Shown here: one piece after another, positions 17,582 through 26,299 of the stretch
Layout of the letters: each line of letters starts with the position of its first letter
Position numbering within the stretch: position 1 is the first letter of the stretch
NCBI RefSeq assembly: GCF_003480315.1
Contig: NZ_QUIV01000006.1
Coordinates: 1-64,000, forward strand
From: Clostridium sp. AM33-3
GTDB taxonomy: Bacteria; Bacillota; Clostridia; Lachnospirales; Lachnospiraceae
Length of the DNA stretch: 64,000 bases
Direction: 5' to 3'
Position numbers and translations under genes: made by a program
The notes under the pieces: model-generated
What the model saw: only the letters and a program-made list of their open reading frames with translations
Database searches by the model: none
What the model was told of the DNA's origin: nothing

Positions 17582-17609
17582 AGTAAACCTCCAGGTGTCA
17601 TAGGTTTTT

Positions 17610-17633
17610 CGTTTTGCAGTTCACAGCAAAACG
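17610..17633. repeat. Inverted repeat in the exporter leader
   Basis: CGTTTTGC (17610-17617) and GCAAAACG (17626-17633) are separated by 8 nt, between the exporter promoter and its first gene. It may be an operator for a drug-responsive repressor or an RNA hairpin. Confidence 0.45.
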
Positions 17634-17642
17634 TATTGGATA

Positions 17643-17671
17643 ATTATAGCACATATTTCCGGCATCCACAA
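17643..17671 (-). promoter_or_regulatory. Promoter of the ABC exporter operon
   Basis: On the minus strand TTGTGG (17666-17671) and a consensus TATAAT (17643-17648) are 17 nt apart. Confidence 0.7.
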
Positions 17672-17689
17672 GAAGCCGAAAGCCTCTCC

Positions 17690-17718
17690 TTGCCATATTC
17701 CAAAGCTCATGCTACTAT
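17690..17718 (+). promoter_or_regulatory. Promoter of the YihY-family gene
   Basis: TTGCCA (17690-17695) and TACTAT (17713-17718) are 17 nt apart, 36 nt before the start codon, diverging from the exporter promoter. Confidence 0.6.
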
Positions 17719-17754
17719 GATAAAGAGTAAGACTTCAGAAAGGAAACGCTATCT

Positions 17755-18594
17755 ATGATTTCTTTTTTCCTTCATTGTAAACAGATCTGGGACCGGTGCG
17801 TAAAGGATGAGATCACCGTGTACGCAGCACAGGCATCCTTCTTTATTGTAACCGCATTCTTTCCCTTTATCATGCTGCTCCTGACCCTGATCCAGTTTCT
17901 TCCGGACGTCGGAAAATCTGACCTGCTCGCTGTCATGGTAAGGATCATGCCCCAGATGCTGCACGCTCTGGTTGTCAGCATTGTAGAGGATCTTTACATC
18001 AAATCTCCGGGAACCATTCTGTCTGTAACCGCGCTGACAGCCCTGTGGTCCGCCTCCAAGGGAATGCTGGGCATTGAGCGGGGCTTAAACCGGATTTACG
18101 GGGACTTTAAACGCCGCAATTATCTTTTACAGCGCCTGCTGTGTTCCTTTTACACGCTGATCTTTATGCTGGTCTGTGTCATGTCCCTCGTGCTTCTGAT
18201 CTTCGGCAAGAATATTGAGCATCTGCTGCTTCGCTTTCTTCCGATCCTTGCCCCGACAGCCCGCATTCTCATCAGTCTGCGCTTCCTTTTTGCCATGGCC
18301 ATCTTCCTGCTTACCTTTGTGGGACTCTATACCATCGTTCCGTCCAGAAAGCAGAAACCGCGGCAGCAGCTTCCGGGAGCTGTCTTTACCGCGGTTTTAT
18401 GGCTGGCATTTTCTTATGCCTTTTCTATTTATTTTTCACATTTCCGTAATTTTTCCTATATGTACGGGAGCCTGACAGCCATTGTTCTTCTGATGCTGTG
18501 GCTTTACATATGTATCTGTATCCTGTTTATCGGGGCAGAGCTGAACAATTTCCTGAACCGGGAGCATGTTCTGAGCCGGTGGCAGGAGCACTGA
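17755..18594 (+). CDS. YihY/BrkB-family inner membrane protein
   Basis: The 279-residue protein has about six membrane segments and the family's marks: AAQASFFIVTAFFPF near 23-37, LWSASKGMLGIERGLNRIYG around 97-116, and a C-terminal LWLYICICILFIGAELN. The family was once called ribonuclease BN by mistake; its members are membrane proteins of uncertain function, often proposed as exporters. AAAGGA precedes ATG at 17755. It stands alone, divergent from the ABC exporter. Confidence 0.88.
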   Translation: MISFFLHCKQIWDRCVKDEITVYAAQASFFIVTAFFPFIMLLLTLIQFLPDVGKSDLLAVMVRIMPQMLHALVVSIVEDLYIKSPGTILSVTALTALWSASKGMLGIERGLNRIYGDFKRRNYLLQRLLCSFYTLIFMLVCVMSLVLLIFGKNIEHLLLRFLPILAPTARILISLRFLFAMAIFLLTFVGLYTIVPSRKQKPRQQLPGAVFTAVLWLAFSYAFSIYFSHFRNFSYMYGSLTAIVLLMLWLYICICILFIGAELNNFLNREHVLSRWQEH

Positions 18595-18613
18595 CCTGAT
18601 ATAAAGACACAGT

Positions 18614-19549
18614 CTACTCGTGCAGACGGCGGATGATCTTGAAAATGATCGTGCCCTCCATCACCGTAGGCTCATGATAGGCAAAAAAGACAATTCCGTC
18701 TGTCGGAGACAGGATCTGGCTGATCACTTCACCCTCCAGCGGGTCAATGATGGAAGCCAGCACCTCTCCCCGGTGCACCTCCTGTCCCGGCTCCACATGC
18801 CTGCGGAAAAGTCCCGGAAGATCATTTTTGACATTCGTCAGGTCATCTTCCCGCAGGACGCTTGCAATATAGCCGCTGTGGCTGGTATAACGCAAAATCC
18901 CCATACGGGTCAGGAAACGCAGCACGGATGCGACCGCCATACGGGCTGCCCGCTCATCGATCTGCGCTGTGGCACTGCTGTAAACAGAAAACGCATTGGT
19001 ATTCCAGATCTGCCAGTTATAATTCAGCGTAGCCGTATCGATCGGCTGCGGCTGGCGGATCACTACATACGGAAGTCCGAACAGGTTCGCCAGGCTTGCG
19101 TTCTGGTAACCGGTGTCCATCATGCGGACATGCGGCACAAAATCTCCTGGAAGGTAAAAGCTGGTAAACTGAATGCCGTAATTGTATCCCTGGATTGCCC
19201 GGAACACACCATCTGCGATCCGCTGGGTAGTTTCTCCGGCATGATATCCCGGAAACATCCGGTTGATATCGGTATTGTCCGTTGCCCAGAAGCGCTTTCC
19301 GATGTTCATGGAACTATGGTTGACCGACGGGATTACCAGAATCTCATTATCGTGCACAATGGCGCCCTTCTCCTCCAGTTTCCTTAATGCCTTTACCAGC
19401 TGGGAACAGATATACAGCTGCTGTATCTCGTTGCCGCGTATGGCACCTACAATGCAGGCTGCCTTCTCTCCCTTTCCGAAGTGGAAGCCGTACACGTCCA
19501 TGTTATCCCGGTAACAGTTTTCCAGCGTAAATATAATCTCTTTTCTCAT
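18614..19549 (-). CDS. Aspartoacylase/succinylglutamate desuccinylase-family paralogue without zinc ligands
   Basis: This 311-residue protein shares the fold and C-terminal barrel of its upstream neighbour but lacks key metal ligands. Where active members have HGxE it reads IRGNE (Arg38 for His, Glu41 kept), and the later D-I-H segment is replaced by GIQFTS around 125-130, with no His. The Asn-rich NTDINRMFPG (92-101), which contacts substrate carboxylate in the family, is kept. It is therefore probably a binding or regulatory partner, not a hydrolase. Its ATG overlaps the stop codon of the upstream gene by ATGA, so the two are made together and may form a heteromer. Confidence 0.8.
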   Translation of the reverse strand: MRKEIIFTLENCYRDNMDVYGFHFGKGEKAACIVGAIRGNEIQQLYICSQLVKALRKLEEKGAIVHDNEILVIPSVNHSSMNIGKRFWATDNTDINRMFPGYHAGETTQRIADGVFRAIQGYNYGIQFTSFYLPGDFVPHVRMMDTGYQNASLANLFGLPYVVIRQPQPIDTATLNYNWQIWNTNAFSVYSSATAQIDERAARMAVASVLRFLTRMGILRYTSHSGYIASVLREDDLTNVKNDLPGLFRRHVEPGQEVHRGEVLASIIDPLEGEVISQILSPTDGIVFFAYHEPTVMEGTIIFKIIRRLHE

Positions 19550-20499
19550 CGGTAGTCACCTCCCAGCACACGGGCGATCAGGGAGCCGCAGGATACCACC
19601 GGATATTCCCGCAGCGTAAAAAGCATTCCGTGGATCGGTGCTTTTACTTCCTGGGCAATTTCTCCGGTCAGCGGATTTAAGATCCGTCCAATGATCTGTC
19701 CCTCTTCCACATTTTTCCAGTGTTCTACAGAAGGGATAAAGATTCCCGGATGCTCTGCATTCAAAAATCCGACCTCTCCATCATCGGAAATGATCGGTTC
19801 CTTTGGAACGATCACATCGCCGTCCCAGATTCCGAGATCCTTCATCACACAGAAAATTCCGTCAGTCAGCTGATGGCAGAAATGCTCCGTAATACGCATG
19901 CCTACACCCATCTCAACAACAACCGTCGGGACCCCGATGGAGTTTAAGCTGTGGGCCAGCGTCGATTCCAGCACAGTAGCCGCCGCATGGACCCAGACAA
20001 AATCCAGATTCAGACGTGTCGCGAAGGGCAGAAGCTGCTCCCTGGTGTTGACATTGATGCGGGCCTGTGGAATTTCCCTCAGGAAAATATTGCTGGCATG
20101 AATATCAATACACAGGTCTGCGCCTGCAATATCCTCCACGATTTTTGCCGCCACATGCTCTGCCACTGAGCCTTCCTCGCTTCCCGGGAAGATCCGGTTC
20201 ATGTCCAGGTCAAACATAGGAATACCCCGGGATATGGAGTCCACGCCCAGGGGATTTAATGCAGGGTATATCTCGACGATTCCCTTTAAATGTTCCTTCT
20301 GTTCTTTTAAGATCCGGTTCAGCTCATAACAGACATACTGGCCTTCCAGCTCGTCTCCATGGGTACCGGTTACCACGCAGATCCTCTTTTCCTTTCCGGT
20401 TTTGTATTCCGGCTCGATCACGTGTTTTAAGATCCTTAATTTTTCATCGACAGCAAGTCCTACTTCTGTCACGGTTTTTATCGTAGCATCGTGCTTCAC
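19546..20499 (-). CDS. Aspartoacylase/succinylglutamate desuccinylase-family zinc hydrolase
   Basis: The 317-residue enzyme belongs to the M14-like amidohydrolases that remove acyl groups from N-acyl amino acids. Zinc ligands are visible as THGDE (His47, Glu50) and IDIHAS (His134); DLDMNRIFPG (97-106) is the substrate-binding signature. The C-terminal third is a beta domain with GxL...A repeats. It overlaps its inactive-looking paralogue by 4 nt and is transcribed away from a LysR gene 291 nt upstream, which probably controls it. The acyl substrate cannot be told from sequence. Confidence 0.85.
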   Translation of the reverse strand: MKHDATIKTVTEVGLAVDEKLRILKHVIEPEYKTGKEKRICVVTGTHGDELEGQYVCYELNRILKEQKEHLKGIVEIYPALNPLGVDSISRGIPMFDLDMNRIFPGSEEGSVAEHVAAKIVEDIAGADLCIDIHASNIFLREIPQARINVNTREQLLPFATRLNLDFVWVHAAATVLESTLAHSLNSIGVPTVVVEMGVGMRITEHFCHQLTDGIFCVMKDLGIWDGDVIVPKEPIISDDGEVGFLNAEHPGIFIPSVEHWKNVEEGQIIGRILNPLTGEIAQEVKAPIHGMLFTLREYPVVSCGSLIARVLGGDYR

Positions 20500-20652
20500 T
20501 TTTCTTCCACCTTTATCAATATTGTCTGCTCCTGGCCGGCTTTGCCGAGGAAGCAGCCCCGGTCAACGGCAGCATCCATAAAATCCCATCCAGGCATGAC
20601 TTGCGCCTTCTCCAAGATTCATGATCTCATTTAATGTGTCTATCTCTGACAG

Positions 20653-20680
20653 ATTATACCGAATCCGGATTTTATGCAAG
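20653..20680 (-). promoter_or_regulatory. Probable promoter of the aspartoacylase-like pair
   Basis: A consensus TATAAT on the minus strand (20653-20658) is preceded by CTTGCA (20675-20680) at 16 nt. The leader of about 150 nt between it and the gene holds no clear structure. Confidence 0.5.
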
Positions 20681-20733
20681 CGATTTAAGAATTTATTATA
20701 TTCTTTTTCGATGCCAATTTATCCCGCAGGTCC

Positions 20734-20762
20734 TTTACAATTCATCAGCAGCATGATAGAAT
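20734..20762 (+). promoter_or_regulatory. Promoter of the LysR gene at 20791
   Basis: TTTACA (20734-20739) and TAGAAT (20757-20762) are 17 nt apart. The start codon is 28 nt further on. Confidence 0.7.
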
Positions 20763-20790
20763 AACCATAGTTTTATAAGGAGGGCTAATA

Positions 20791-21666
20791 TTGGACATCA
20801 ATTACGAACTATATAAAGTATTTTATCATGTTGCTAATACCCTAAGCTTCTCGGAAGCCTCCAAGCAGCTGTTCATTTCCCAGTCTGCTGTCAGCCAGTC
20901 CATCAAGGTACTGGAAAAAAAGCTGAACCAGCCGCTTTTCATCCGCAGCACGAAGCGGGTACAGCTTACGCCGGAGGGTGAGATTCTCTTAAAGCATATC
21001 GAACCTGCCATGAACCTGATCCGCCAGGGCGAGAACCAGCTTTTAGAGGCGAATACCTTAAACGGCGGTCAGCTTCGCATCGGTGCCAGTGACACCATCT
21101 GCCGTTACTATCTGGTATCTTATCTGAAGGATTTTCACAGGCGCTATCCGAATGTGCATATCAAGGTTACCAACCAGACCTCCATTGCCTGCGCAAAACT
21201 GCTGGAATCCGGCCAGGTGGATTTTGCCATCACCAACTACCCAAACTCCGGTCTTTCCAACACCCAGAATGTGCGTATCATCCGGGAATTTAAAGACGTC
21301 TTCGTAGCCAACGACGAATACAAGGAGCTGCGGGGCAAAACCATCAGCCTGAAGGATTTAAGGCACTTTCCGATCCTGATGCTGGACCGCAAGAGCACCA
21401 CAAGTGAGTTTCTGCACAGCATGTTCCAGCGCCATCAGCTGGATCTGGTTCCGGAGATCGAGCTTTCCAGCAATGATCTTTTAATTGACCTGGCCCGCAT
21501 CGGTCTGGGCGTTGCCTTTGTTCCGGATTACTGTATTCCGGAAAACGAGCACAGCCTTTTTAAGGTTCAGATCCACGAAGAGCTTCCAACCCGTCAGATC
21601 GTGGTCGCAAGCAATGACAGCCTGCCTATTTCCCAGGCGGCTAAGCAGTTTATGGAGATGCTGTAG
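20791..21666 (+). CDS. LysR-family transcriptional regulator
   Basis: The 291-residue protein has the N-terminal winged helix (about 1-60; FSEASKQLFISQSAVSQSIK) and a periplasmic-binding-like effector domain (about 90-290). The start is TTG at 20791, with AAGGAGG 7 nt upstream. It diverges from the aspartoacylase-like pair and probably controls it in response to a related acyl-amino acid. A terminator hairpin overlaps its last codons. Confidence 0.9.
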   Translation: MDINYELYKVFYHVANTLSFSEASKQLFISQSAVSQSIKVLEKKLNQPLFIRSTKRVQLTPEGEILLKHIEPAMNLIRQGENQLLEANTLNGGQLRIGASDTICRYYLVSYLKDFHRRYPNVHIKVTNQTSIACAKLLESGQVDFAITNYPNSGLSNTQNVRIIREFKDVFVANDEYKELRGKTISLKDLRHFPILMLDRKSTTSEFLHSMFQRHQLDLVPEIELSSNDLLIDLARIGLGVAFVPDYCIPENEHSLFKVQIHEELPTRQIVVASNDSLPISQAAKQFMEML

Positions 21667-21685
21667 CGCATCTCCATTTTCATTT
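21652..21685 (+). terminator. Intrinsic terminator overlapping the LysR stop codon
   Basis: ATGGAGATG (21652-21660) and CATCTCCAT (21669-21677) form a 9-bp stem whose loop holds the TAG stop codon; TTTCATTTT follows. Confidence 0.75.
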
Positions 21686-21735
21686 TCATGCCGGGCTTTC
21701 TTTGTCCCATTCCTGAACCAGAATTTTTGTCCAGG

Positions 21736-24093
21736 CTATCGGTTCTCCCAGAAATGCTTCAGCCACCCTCCTGCCGTTTCCCGGGTCACCAGACCATATT
21801 CGGTCCATTCCCGCGGGAACAGTTCCTGGAGCTCCTGCCGCAAAAAGCGGTCATCTAAAAGCAAAATCACGCCCCGGTCCTCAGCCGTGCGGATGACCCG
21901 TCCTGCTGCCTGCAGCACCTTATTCATGCCCGGATACTGATAGGCATAATCGTATCCATTCTCTCCCTGTTCCGCAAAATACTGCATCAGGATTTCCTGT
22001 TCACTGCATACCATTGGCAAGCCGGTTCCCACAATGATCGCTCCTTCCAGTCGTTCCGCCTTCAGATCAATTCCCTCTGAAAATATCCCGCCAAGCACAC
22101 AAAGTCCGACAAAGGATTGTTCACGCTTTTCTTCAAACAGCTCCAGAAATTTCTCCCGCTCCTTCTCCGTCATGCGGCTCGTCTGCATCTGCCAGCGAAA
22201 GCTTCCGTCATAGCGCTCATCCAGAAGCTGTTCCACTTCCTCCATGTAACGATAGGATGGAAAAAACACCATATAATTTCCCACATGGCTGTGGGCCAGC
22301 TCCGTAATATAATCGGCCACCTTGCCAAATTCTGTTCGGTTTCTGCGGCTGTAACGGCTGCTGACATCCTTCGCCACCAGAATCAACCGGTTCTTCCCGT
22401 CAAACGGAGAATTTGCATAAACCGCAAAATCCTCCGGATTGCCGCTGAGCAGCTTCTTATAATAGATGACCGGAATCATGGTCGCTGAAAAAAAGATTCC
22501 CGCAATACCCTTTTCCAGACAGGCGTTTAAGCACCGGGACGGATCAATACAGAACAGATACAGGCGGAAATTTCCATCCTCCCCCAGCTCCGTATAGATC
22601 CGGTAATGATCATCCAGGCCATCATGCATGTTCAGAAAATGCCGCAGGTCAAAATAAAACTGCAGAACCAGTTCCCGTTCCGGAAATTCTTTTTCTTCCT
22701 CCAGAAACACTTCAAGCTCTCCCATGACTCCCAGAAGATTCGATGCCAGCAGATTTACGTCCGGCAGCACCCGGTATCTGGCTGATTCCCGCTTCAGCTC
22801 CAGCAGATTGCGGTTGCAGCGTTCCAATTCCCGCACAAGCTTTCCGGAACGCCCTCTGACCAGCTTTTTCACCAGCAGGATATCCTCCTTTACCAGGCAG
22901 GCGCTGAACATCTCCCGGGCCCGGCTGACCAGATTGTGCGCCTCATCCACCAGAAACAGATAGTCTCCCTGGTTTCCCTCCGCAAAATACCGTTTCAGTC
23001 TGGCATTCGGATCAAACACATAATTGTAATCACAGATGATGCCATCCGCCCAGCTGCTGATGTCCAGACAGAACTCAAAGGGGCAGACCTGATACCGGTC
23101 CGCATACTCCAGAATGACCTCCCGGGTAATGCCATGTTGCTCATGAATGATGTCAAACACGGCATCATTCACCCGGTCAAAATGTCCCTTTGCGCAGGGA
23201 CAGGCATCCGGGTTACATTCGGTCTTTTCCATGGGGCAGAGTTTTTCTTTCGCTGTGACAGTCACGGTGGTAAACAACATGCCCCGCTCCCGAAGCAGCG
23301 CAAAACAGTTTTCCGCCACACTTCGGGTAATGGTTTTTGCCGTCAGGTAAAACAGCTTCTCTCCGGTCCCATTGCCCATGGATTTTAAGGATGGGTAAAC
23401 CACGGAAAGGGTCTTTCCAATTCCGGTCGGCGCCTGAATAAACAGATTGCGCCTGCGGGCCAGTGCCCGATACACAGACACGGCAAGCTCTTTCTGTCCG
23501 GTCCGGTACTCATACGGAAACTGAAGTTCCCGCAGAGATTCATTCCGTCGAAGGGTATGATGATACAGATATTTAGCCCACTTCACATATTCATGGATCA
23601 GTCCCTGAAACCATTCCTCAAGTTCTTCCCGCGTCTTATCCTGCTTCAGGCGGCGGATCTCCTCCGTTTCGAGATTGCAGTAGGTGATCTGGATGGTAAT
23701 GGAATTTATATTTTCGTGATCCGCACAGTACATATACGCATAGCACAGTGCCTGCGCCAGATGCAGCGTAAGCGGCTCTTCCAGCTGATGAATGTCCAGA
23801 TAGACACACTTGATCTCATCGATCGTAACTCCGGAGACTGCCTCAATGACACCGTCTGCCCGGCCTTCTACCAGAATCCGGTAATCTTCCTGCTCCACCG
23901 TATGCTTCATCGGCACCTCAGCGTGGTAATCCGCGCCCTGACGTTTCTGGATCTTCCGGTGCATGCGGCTTCCCGCCTGCATGGCGTCCTTTTCCGCCGC
24001 GGAGGTTCTGCGGTTGTCTATATCTCCGCTCCGCATGACAAACTCCACAAGGTTTCGCACGGAAATGCGGATGATTCCTCGATCAGCGTCCAT
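21736..24093 (-). CDS. Nuclease-helicase fusion: PD-(D/E)XK domain with Rad3/DinG-like superfamily 2 helicase
   Basis: The 785-residue protein starts at ATG 24093, with AGGAGG 7 nt upstream; the longer open frame runs into tRNA-Trp and is rejected. Residues 40-120 look like a PD-(D/E)XK nuclease (Cas4-like), with GRADGVIE (Asp80) and IDEIK (Glu93, Lys95) and a conserved Gln. The helicase follows, with QAPTGIGKT (Walker A), VDEAHNL (DEAH) and a C-terminal QAAGRVIRT motif VI. Between motifs I and II is a Cys cluster (CPMEKTECNPDACPC, then CPFEFC) typical of the XPD/Rad3 [4Fe-4S] domain. It likely unwinds and trims 5' tailed DNA in repair. The gene stands alone between LysR and tRNA-Trp. Confidence 0.88.
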   Translation of the reverse strand: MDADRGIIRISVRNLVEFVMRSGDIDNRRTSAAEKDAMQAGSRMHRKIQKRQGADYHAEVPMKHTVEQEDYRILVEGRADGVIEAVSGVTIDEIKCVYLDIHQLEEPLTLHLAQALCYAYMYCADHENINSITIQITYCNLETEEIRRLKQDKTREELEEWFQGLIHEYVKWAKYLYHHTLRRNESLRELQFPYEYRTGQKELAVSVYRALARRRNLFIQAPTGIGKTLSVVYPSLKSMGNGTGEKLFYLTAKTITRSVAENCFALLRERGMLFTTVTVTAKEKLCPMEKTECNPDACPCAKGHFDRVNDAVFDIIHEQHGITREVILEYADRYQVCPFEFCLDISSWADGIICDYNYVFDPNARLKRYFAEGNQGDYLFLVDEAHNLVSRAREMFSACLVKEDILLVKKLVRGRSGKLVRELERCNRNLLELKRESARYRVLPDVNLLASNLLGVMGELEVFLEEEKEFPERELVLQFYFDLRHFLNMHDGLDDHYRIYTELGEDGNFRLYLFCIDPSRCLNACLEKGIAGIFFSATMIPVIYYKKLLSGNPEDFAVYANSPFDGKNRLILVAKDVSSRYSRRNRTEFGKVADYITELAHSHVGNYMVFFPSYRYMEEVEQLLDERYDGSFRWQMQTSRMTEKEREKFLELFEEKREQSFVGLCVLGGIFSEGIDLKAERLEGAIIVGTGLPMVCSEQEILMQYFAEQGENGYDYAYQYPGMNKVLQAAGRVIRTAEDRGVILLLDDRFLRQELQELFPREWTEYGLVTRETAGGWLKHFWENR

Positions 24094-24132
24094 GAAAATT
24101 CCTCCTGTTTTTTGTGGAATGGATCTCTGCGC

Positions 24133-24172
24133 ATAACAAAATGAGCGATAAGACCTTTCGACCTTATCGCTC
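24133..24172 (-). terminator. Terminator of tRNA-Trp
   Basis: GAGCGATAAG (24143-24152) and CTTATCGCTC (24163-24172) form a strong stem, extended by GG/CC pairs, followed on the minus strand by ATTTTGTT. Confidence 0.8.
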
Positions 24173-24180
24173 TTCTTTAG

Positions 24181-24251
24181 CAGGGGATGAGGGGCTCGAA
24201 CCCCCATCGACGGTTTTGGAGACCGGTGCTCTACCATTGAACTAATCCCCT
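24181..24251 (-). tRNA. tRNA-Trp (anticodon CCA)
   Basis: Acceptor AGGGGAT/ATCCCCT, D arm GTTC/GAGC, anticodon loop CTCCAAA, and T loop TTCGAGC are all present, with discriminator G. The outer anticodon-stem pair is a C-T mismatch. CCA is not encoded in full. Confidence 0.95.
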
Positions 24252-24301
24252 ATGCGGTTTTGTTGAGCTTTTGTTTCTTTCGTTTTCCTCAACGCTCCAT
24301 T

Positions 24302-24330
24302 ATAATAACATGGATTATTTGCACTGTCAA
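24302..24330 (-). promoter_or_regulatory. Promoter of tRNA-Trp
   Basis: On the minus strand the consensus TTGACA (24325-24330) and TATTAT (24302-24307) are 17 nt apart, about 50 nt before the tRNA. Confidence 0.8.
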
Positions 24331-24385
24331 CAATTTTTTTAATTTTTTGAAAAAAATATATTTTTTATGCGAAAGCAGTGTTTTA

Positions 24386-24418
24386 AGCAGGAAATCAGCC
24401 CCGGGCTGGTTTCCTGCT
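24386..24418. terminator. Terminator after radA
   Basis: AGCAGGAAA (24386-24394) and TTTCCTGCT (24410-24418) enclose a second GC-rich pair (CAGCCC/GGGCTG). It lies 6 nt beyond the radA stop codon and closes the clp operon. Confidence 0.75.
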
Positions 24419-24424
24419 TTTTCA

Positions 24425-25792
24425 TCAAATCAGCCGAATTGCTTCCCTTACATTGTTCACACCGTACAGTGTGATCTTATCAGTGTTCTTCATCTTATCC
24501 AGAGATACCTGCGGCAGGATACAGGACTCAAATCCCAGCTTGATGGCCTCATGTACTCGCTGCTCCGCCTTGGAGACGGCACGCACCTCGCCGGCCAGTC
24601 CCACCTCGCCGAAGATCATGCACTTTGGATTCACAGGCTTATCCTTCATGCTGGATACCAGAGCCATAATGATGGCAAGGTCGAGCGCCGGTTCGTTCAT
24701 CCGCATGCCGCCTGCGATATTCACGTAAGCATCGTAACGGGACATCTCATATCTGCAGCGCTTTTCCAGCACAGCGATCAGCAGGTTCACACGGTTGAAA
24801 TCCGTCCCTGCTGCGGTACGCCTTGGCATGCCAAAGTTTGTCTGGGTCACAAGCGCCTGCACTTCCAGGAGGATTGGTCTGCTTCCCTCTAAAGAGCATG
24901 CTGCCACAGCACCGGAAGCATCCTCCGGACGTCCGCTTAACAGATACTCCGATGGATTTTCTACCTCCTCCAGTCCGTTCTCCTGCATCTCAAACACGCC
25001 AATCTCATTGGTGGAGCCAAAGCGGTTCTTTACTCCCCTCAGAATGCGGTAAGAGGCATTGCGTTCACCCTCAAAATAGAGAACTGTGTCTACCATATGC
25101 TCCAGCACACGCGGCCCGGCTACCACACCCTCTTTGGTCACATGTCCGACAATGAACACAGAAATCCCCAGGCCCTTGGCAATCTGCATCAACACACTGG
25201 TGGATTCCCGTACCTGGCTCACGCTGCCCGGTGCGGATGCCACATCCTCCCGGAACATGGTCTGGATGGAGTCGATGATGACGATCTCCGGTTTTGTCTC
25301 GCGGATGGCCTCCTCGATCGTATCCAGATTTGTTTCGCATAAAAACAGAAGTTCTCCGCTTACGGTTCCGATTCGGCCGGCCCGCATCTTGATCTGTTTT
25401 AAGGATTCCTCTCCGGAAATATAAAGCACCCGGTGTCCATCCCTGGCCAGATTCCGGCACATCTGAAGCAGCAGGGTCGATTTTCCGATACCGGGATCAC
25501 CCCCAACTAAAACCAGGGAGCCGGCTACTATGCCGCTCCCCAGTACACGATCCAGTTCCGGATATCCCGTTGGGATCCGGTCCTGTTCTTCTATGGACAC
25601 CTCCTCCAGCTTTACAGGCTTTGCCGGTACACGCTGGGAAATACCGCCGGTGCGGCCGGCCGGAGCTTTCTTTGCCACCGGTTCCTCCACCAGTGTGTTC
25701 CACTCCTTACATGCCGGACACTGTCCAAGCCATTTGCTGGATTCAAAACCGCATTCCTTGCAGAAAAAAACGGTTGTCTTTGCTTTTGCCAT
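24425..25792 (-). CDS. radA: DNA repair protein RadA
   Basis: RadA helps branch migration during recombination. The 455-residue protein has an N-terminal zinc finger (CKECGFESSKWLGQCPAC), a RecA-like core with Walker A GGDPGIGKST, the RadA motif VKNRFGSTNE, and a C-terminal Lon-protease-like domain without the active site (DLAIIMALVSS). As in Bacillus subtilis it follows clpC, here with one unknown gene between; disA, the usual next gene, is absent. It is the last gene before a terminator. Confidence 0.96.
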   Translation of the reverse strand: MAKAKTTVFFCKECGFESSKWLGQCPACKEWNTLVEEPVAKKAPAGRTGGISQRVPAKPVKLEEVSIEEQDRIPTGYPELDRVLGSGIVAGSLVLVGGDPGIGKSTLLLQMCRNLARDGHRVLYISGEESLKQIKMRAGRIGTVSGELLFLCETNLDTIEEAIRETKPEIVIIDSIQTMFREDVASAPGSVSQVRESTSVLMQIAKGLGISVFIVGHVTKEGVVAGPRVLEHMVDTVLYFEGERNASYRILRGVKNRFGSTNEIGVFEMQENGLEEVENPSEYLLSGRPEDASGAVAACSLEGSRPILLEVQALVTQTNFGMPRRTAAGTDFNRVNLLIAVLEKRCRYEMSRYDAYVNIAGGMRMNEPALDLAIIMALVSSMKDKPVNPKCMIFGEVGLAGEVRAVSKAEQRVHEAIKLGFESCILPQVSLDKMKNTDKITLYGVNNVREAIRLI

Positions 25793-25822
25793 GCTATGTA
25801 TGCCCTTCCTGAAAGAGGATGT

Positions 25823-26236
25823 TTAGCGTTTTACCACCTTAACCTGGCAGGTGACACCCTCGCTTAACTCTACACTGACTACCAGCTTGCCGCTCATGTT
25901 GGTCTTCATGCCGCCTACCGCAACACCGTCAACATAAACCTCGTATTCTGTATCATCCTCCAGCTGAATGGTGATCTGGGCATCTTTGTCGCCGGATACG
26001 GTAAACTCTACGCCATCATGCTTTGCGGAGAAATGCTCTACTGCTGTTCCCGGTACAGACTCATAAACGAAAGAACCGTTGCGCTCTAATTTTGTGATCT
26101 CATAGAAGGTTTTGATCTTATATAAATCTCCCGCATGTTCAAAATTATCAAGCTTGCTCTTGGTGTCTAATTTGTAATTGCCGAAGCTGATGGTTCCATC
26201 AGCTTCGGAGCGGATTAAAGATTCGATTACTGGCAT
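25823..26236 (-). CDS. Conserved Lachnospiraceae protein of unknown function
   Basis: The 137-residue protein starts MPVIESLIRSEADGTISFG and is predicted to be mostly beta strands, in two halves: about 1-65 ending FVYESVPGTAV and about 70-137 ending VSVELSEG...VKVVKR. It has no signal peptide or membrane segment. Similar proteins are often labelled endosialidase automatically, but 137 residues cannot hold that enzyme and no catalytic residues are seen. It lies between clpC and radA (63 and 30 nt away), so it may be co-expressed with protein quality-control genes. Confidence 0.7.
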   Translation of the reverse strand: MPVIESLIRSEADGTISFGNYKLDTKSKLDNFEHAGDLYKIKTFYEITKLERNGSFVYESVPGTAVEHFSAKHDGVEFTVSGDKDAQITIQLEDDTEYEVYVDGVAVGGMKTNMSGKLVVSVELSEGVTCQVKVVKR

Positions 26237-26299
26237 GTGTTTGCCCTCCTGGTATTTTCATATTTCTCATAGGATTATACAACAACCGACAAAATTAAT

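Noticed and set aside
24094..24237. N-terminal extension of the nuclease-helicase frame up to 24237.
   Set aside because: It runs through tRNA-Trp and its terminator; ATG at 24093 has a good ribosome site.
25823..26236. Endosialidase.
   Set aside because: The protein has 137 residues, no signal peptide and no catalytic features of that enzyme; the label seems to be inherited.
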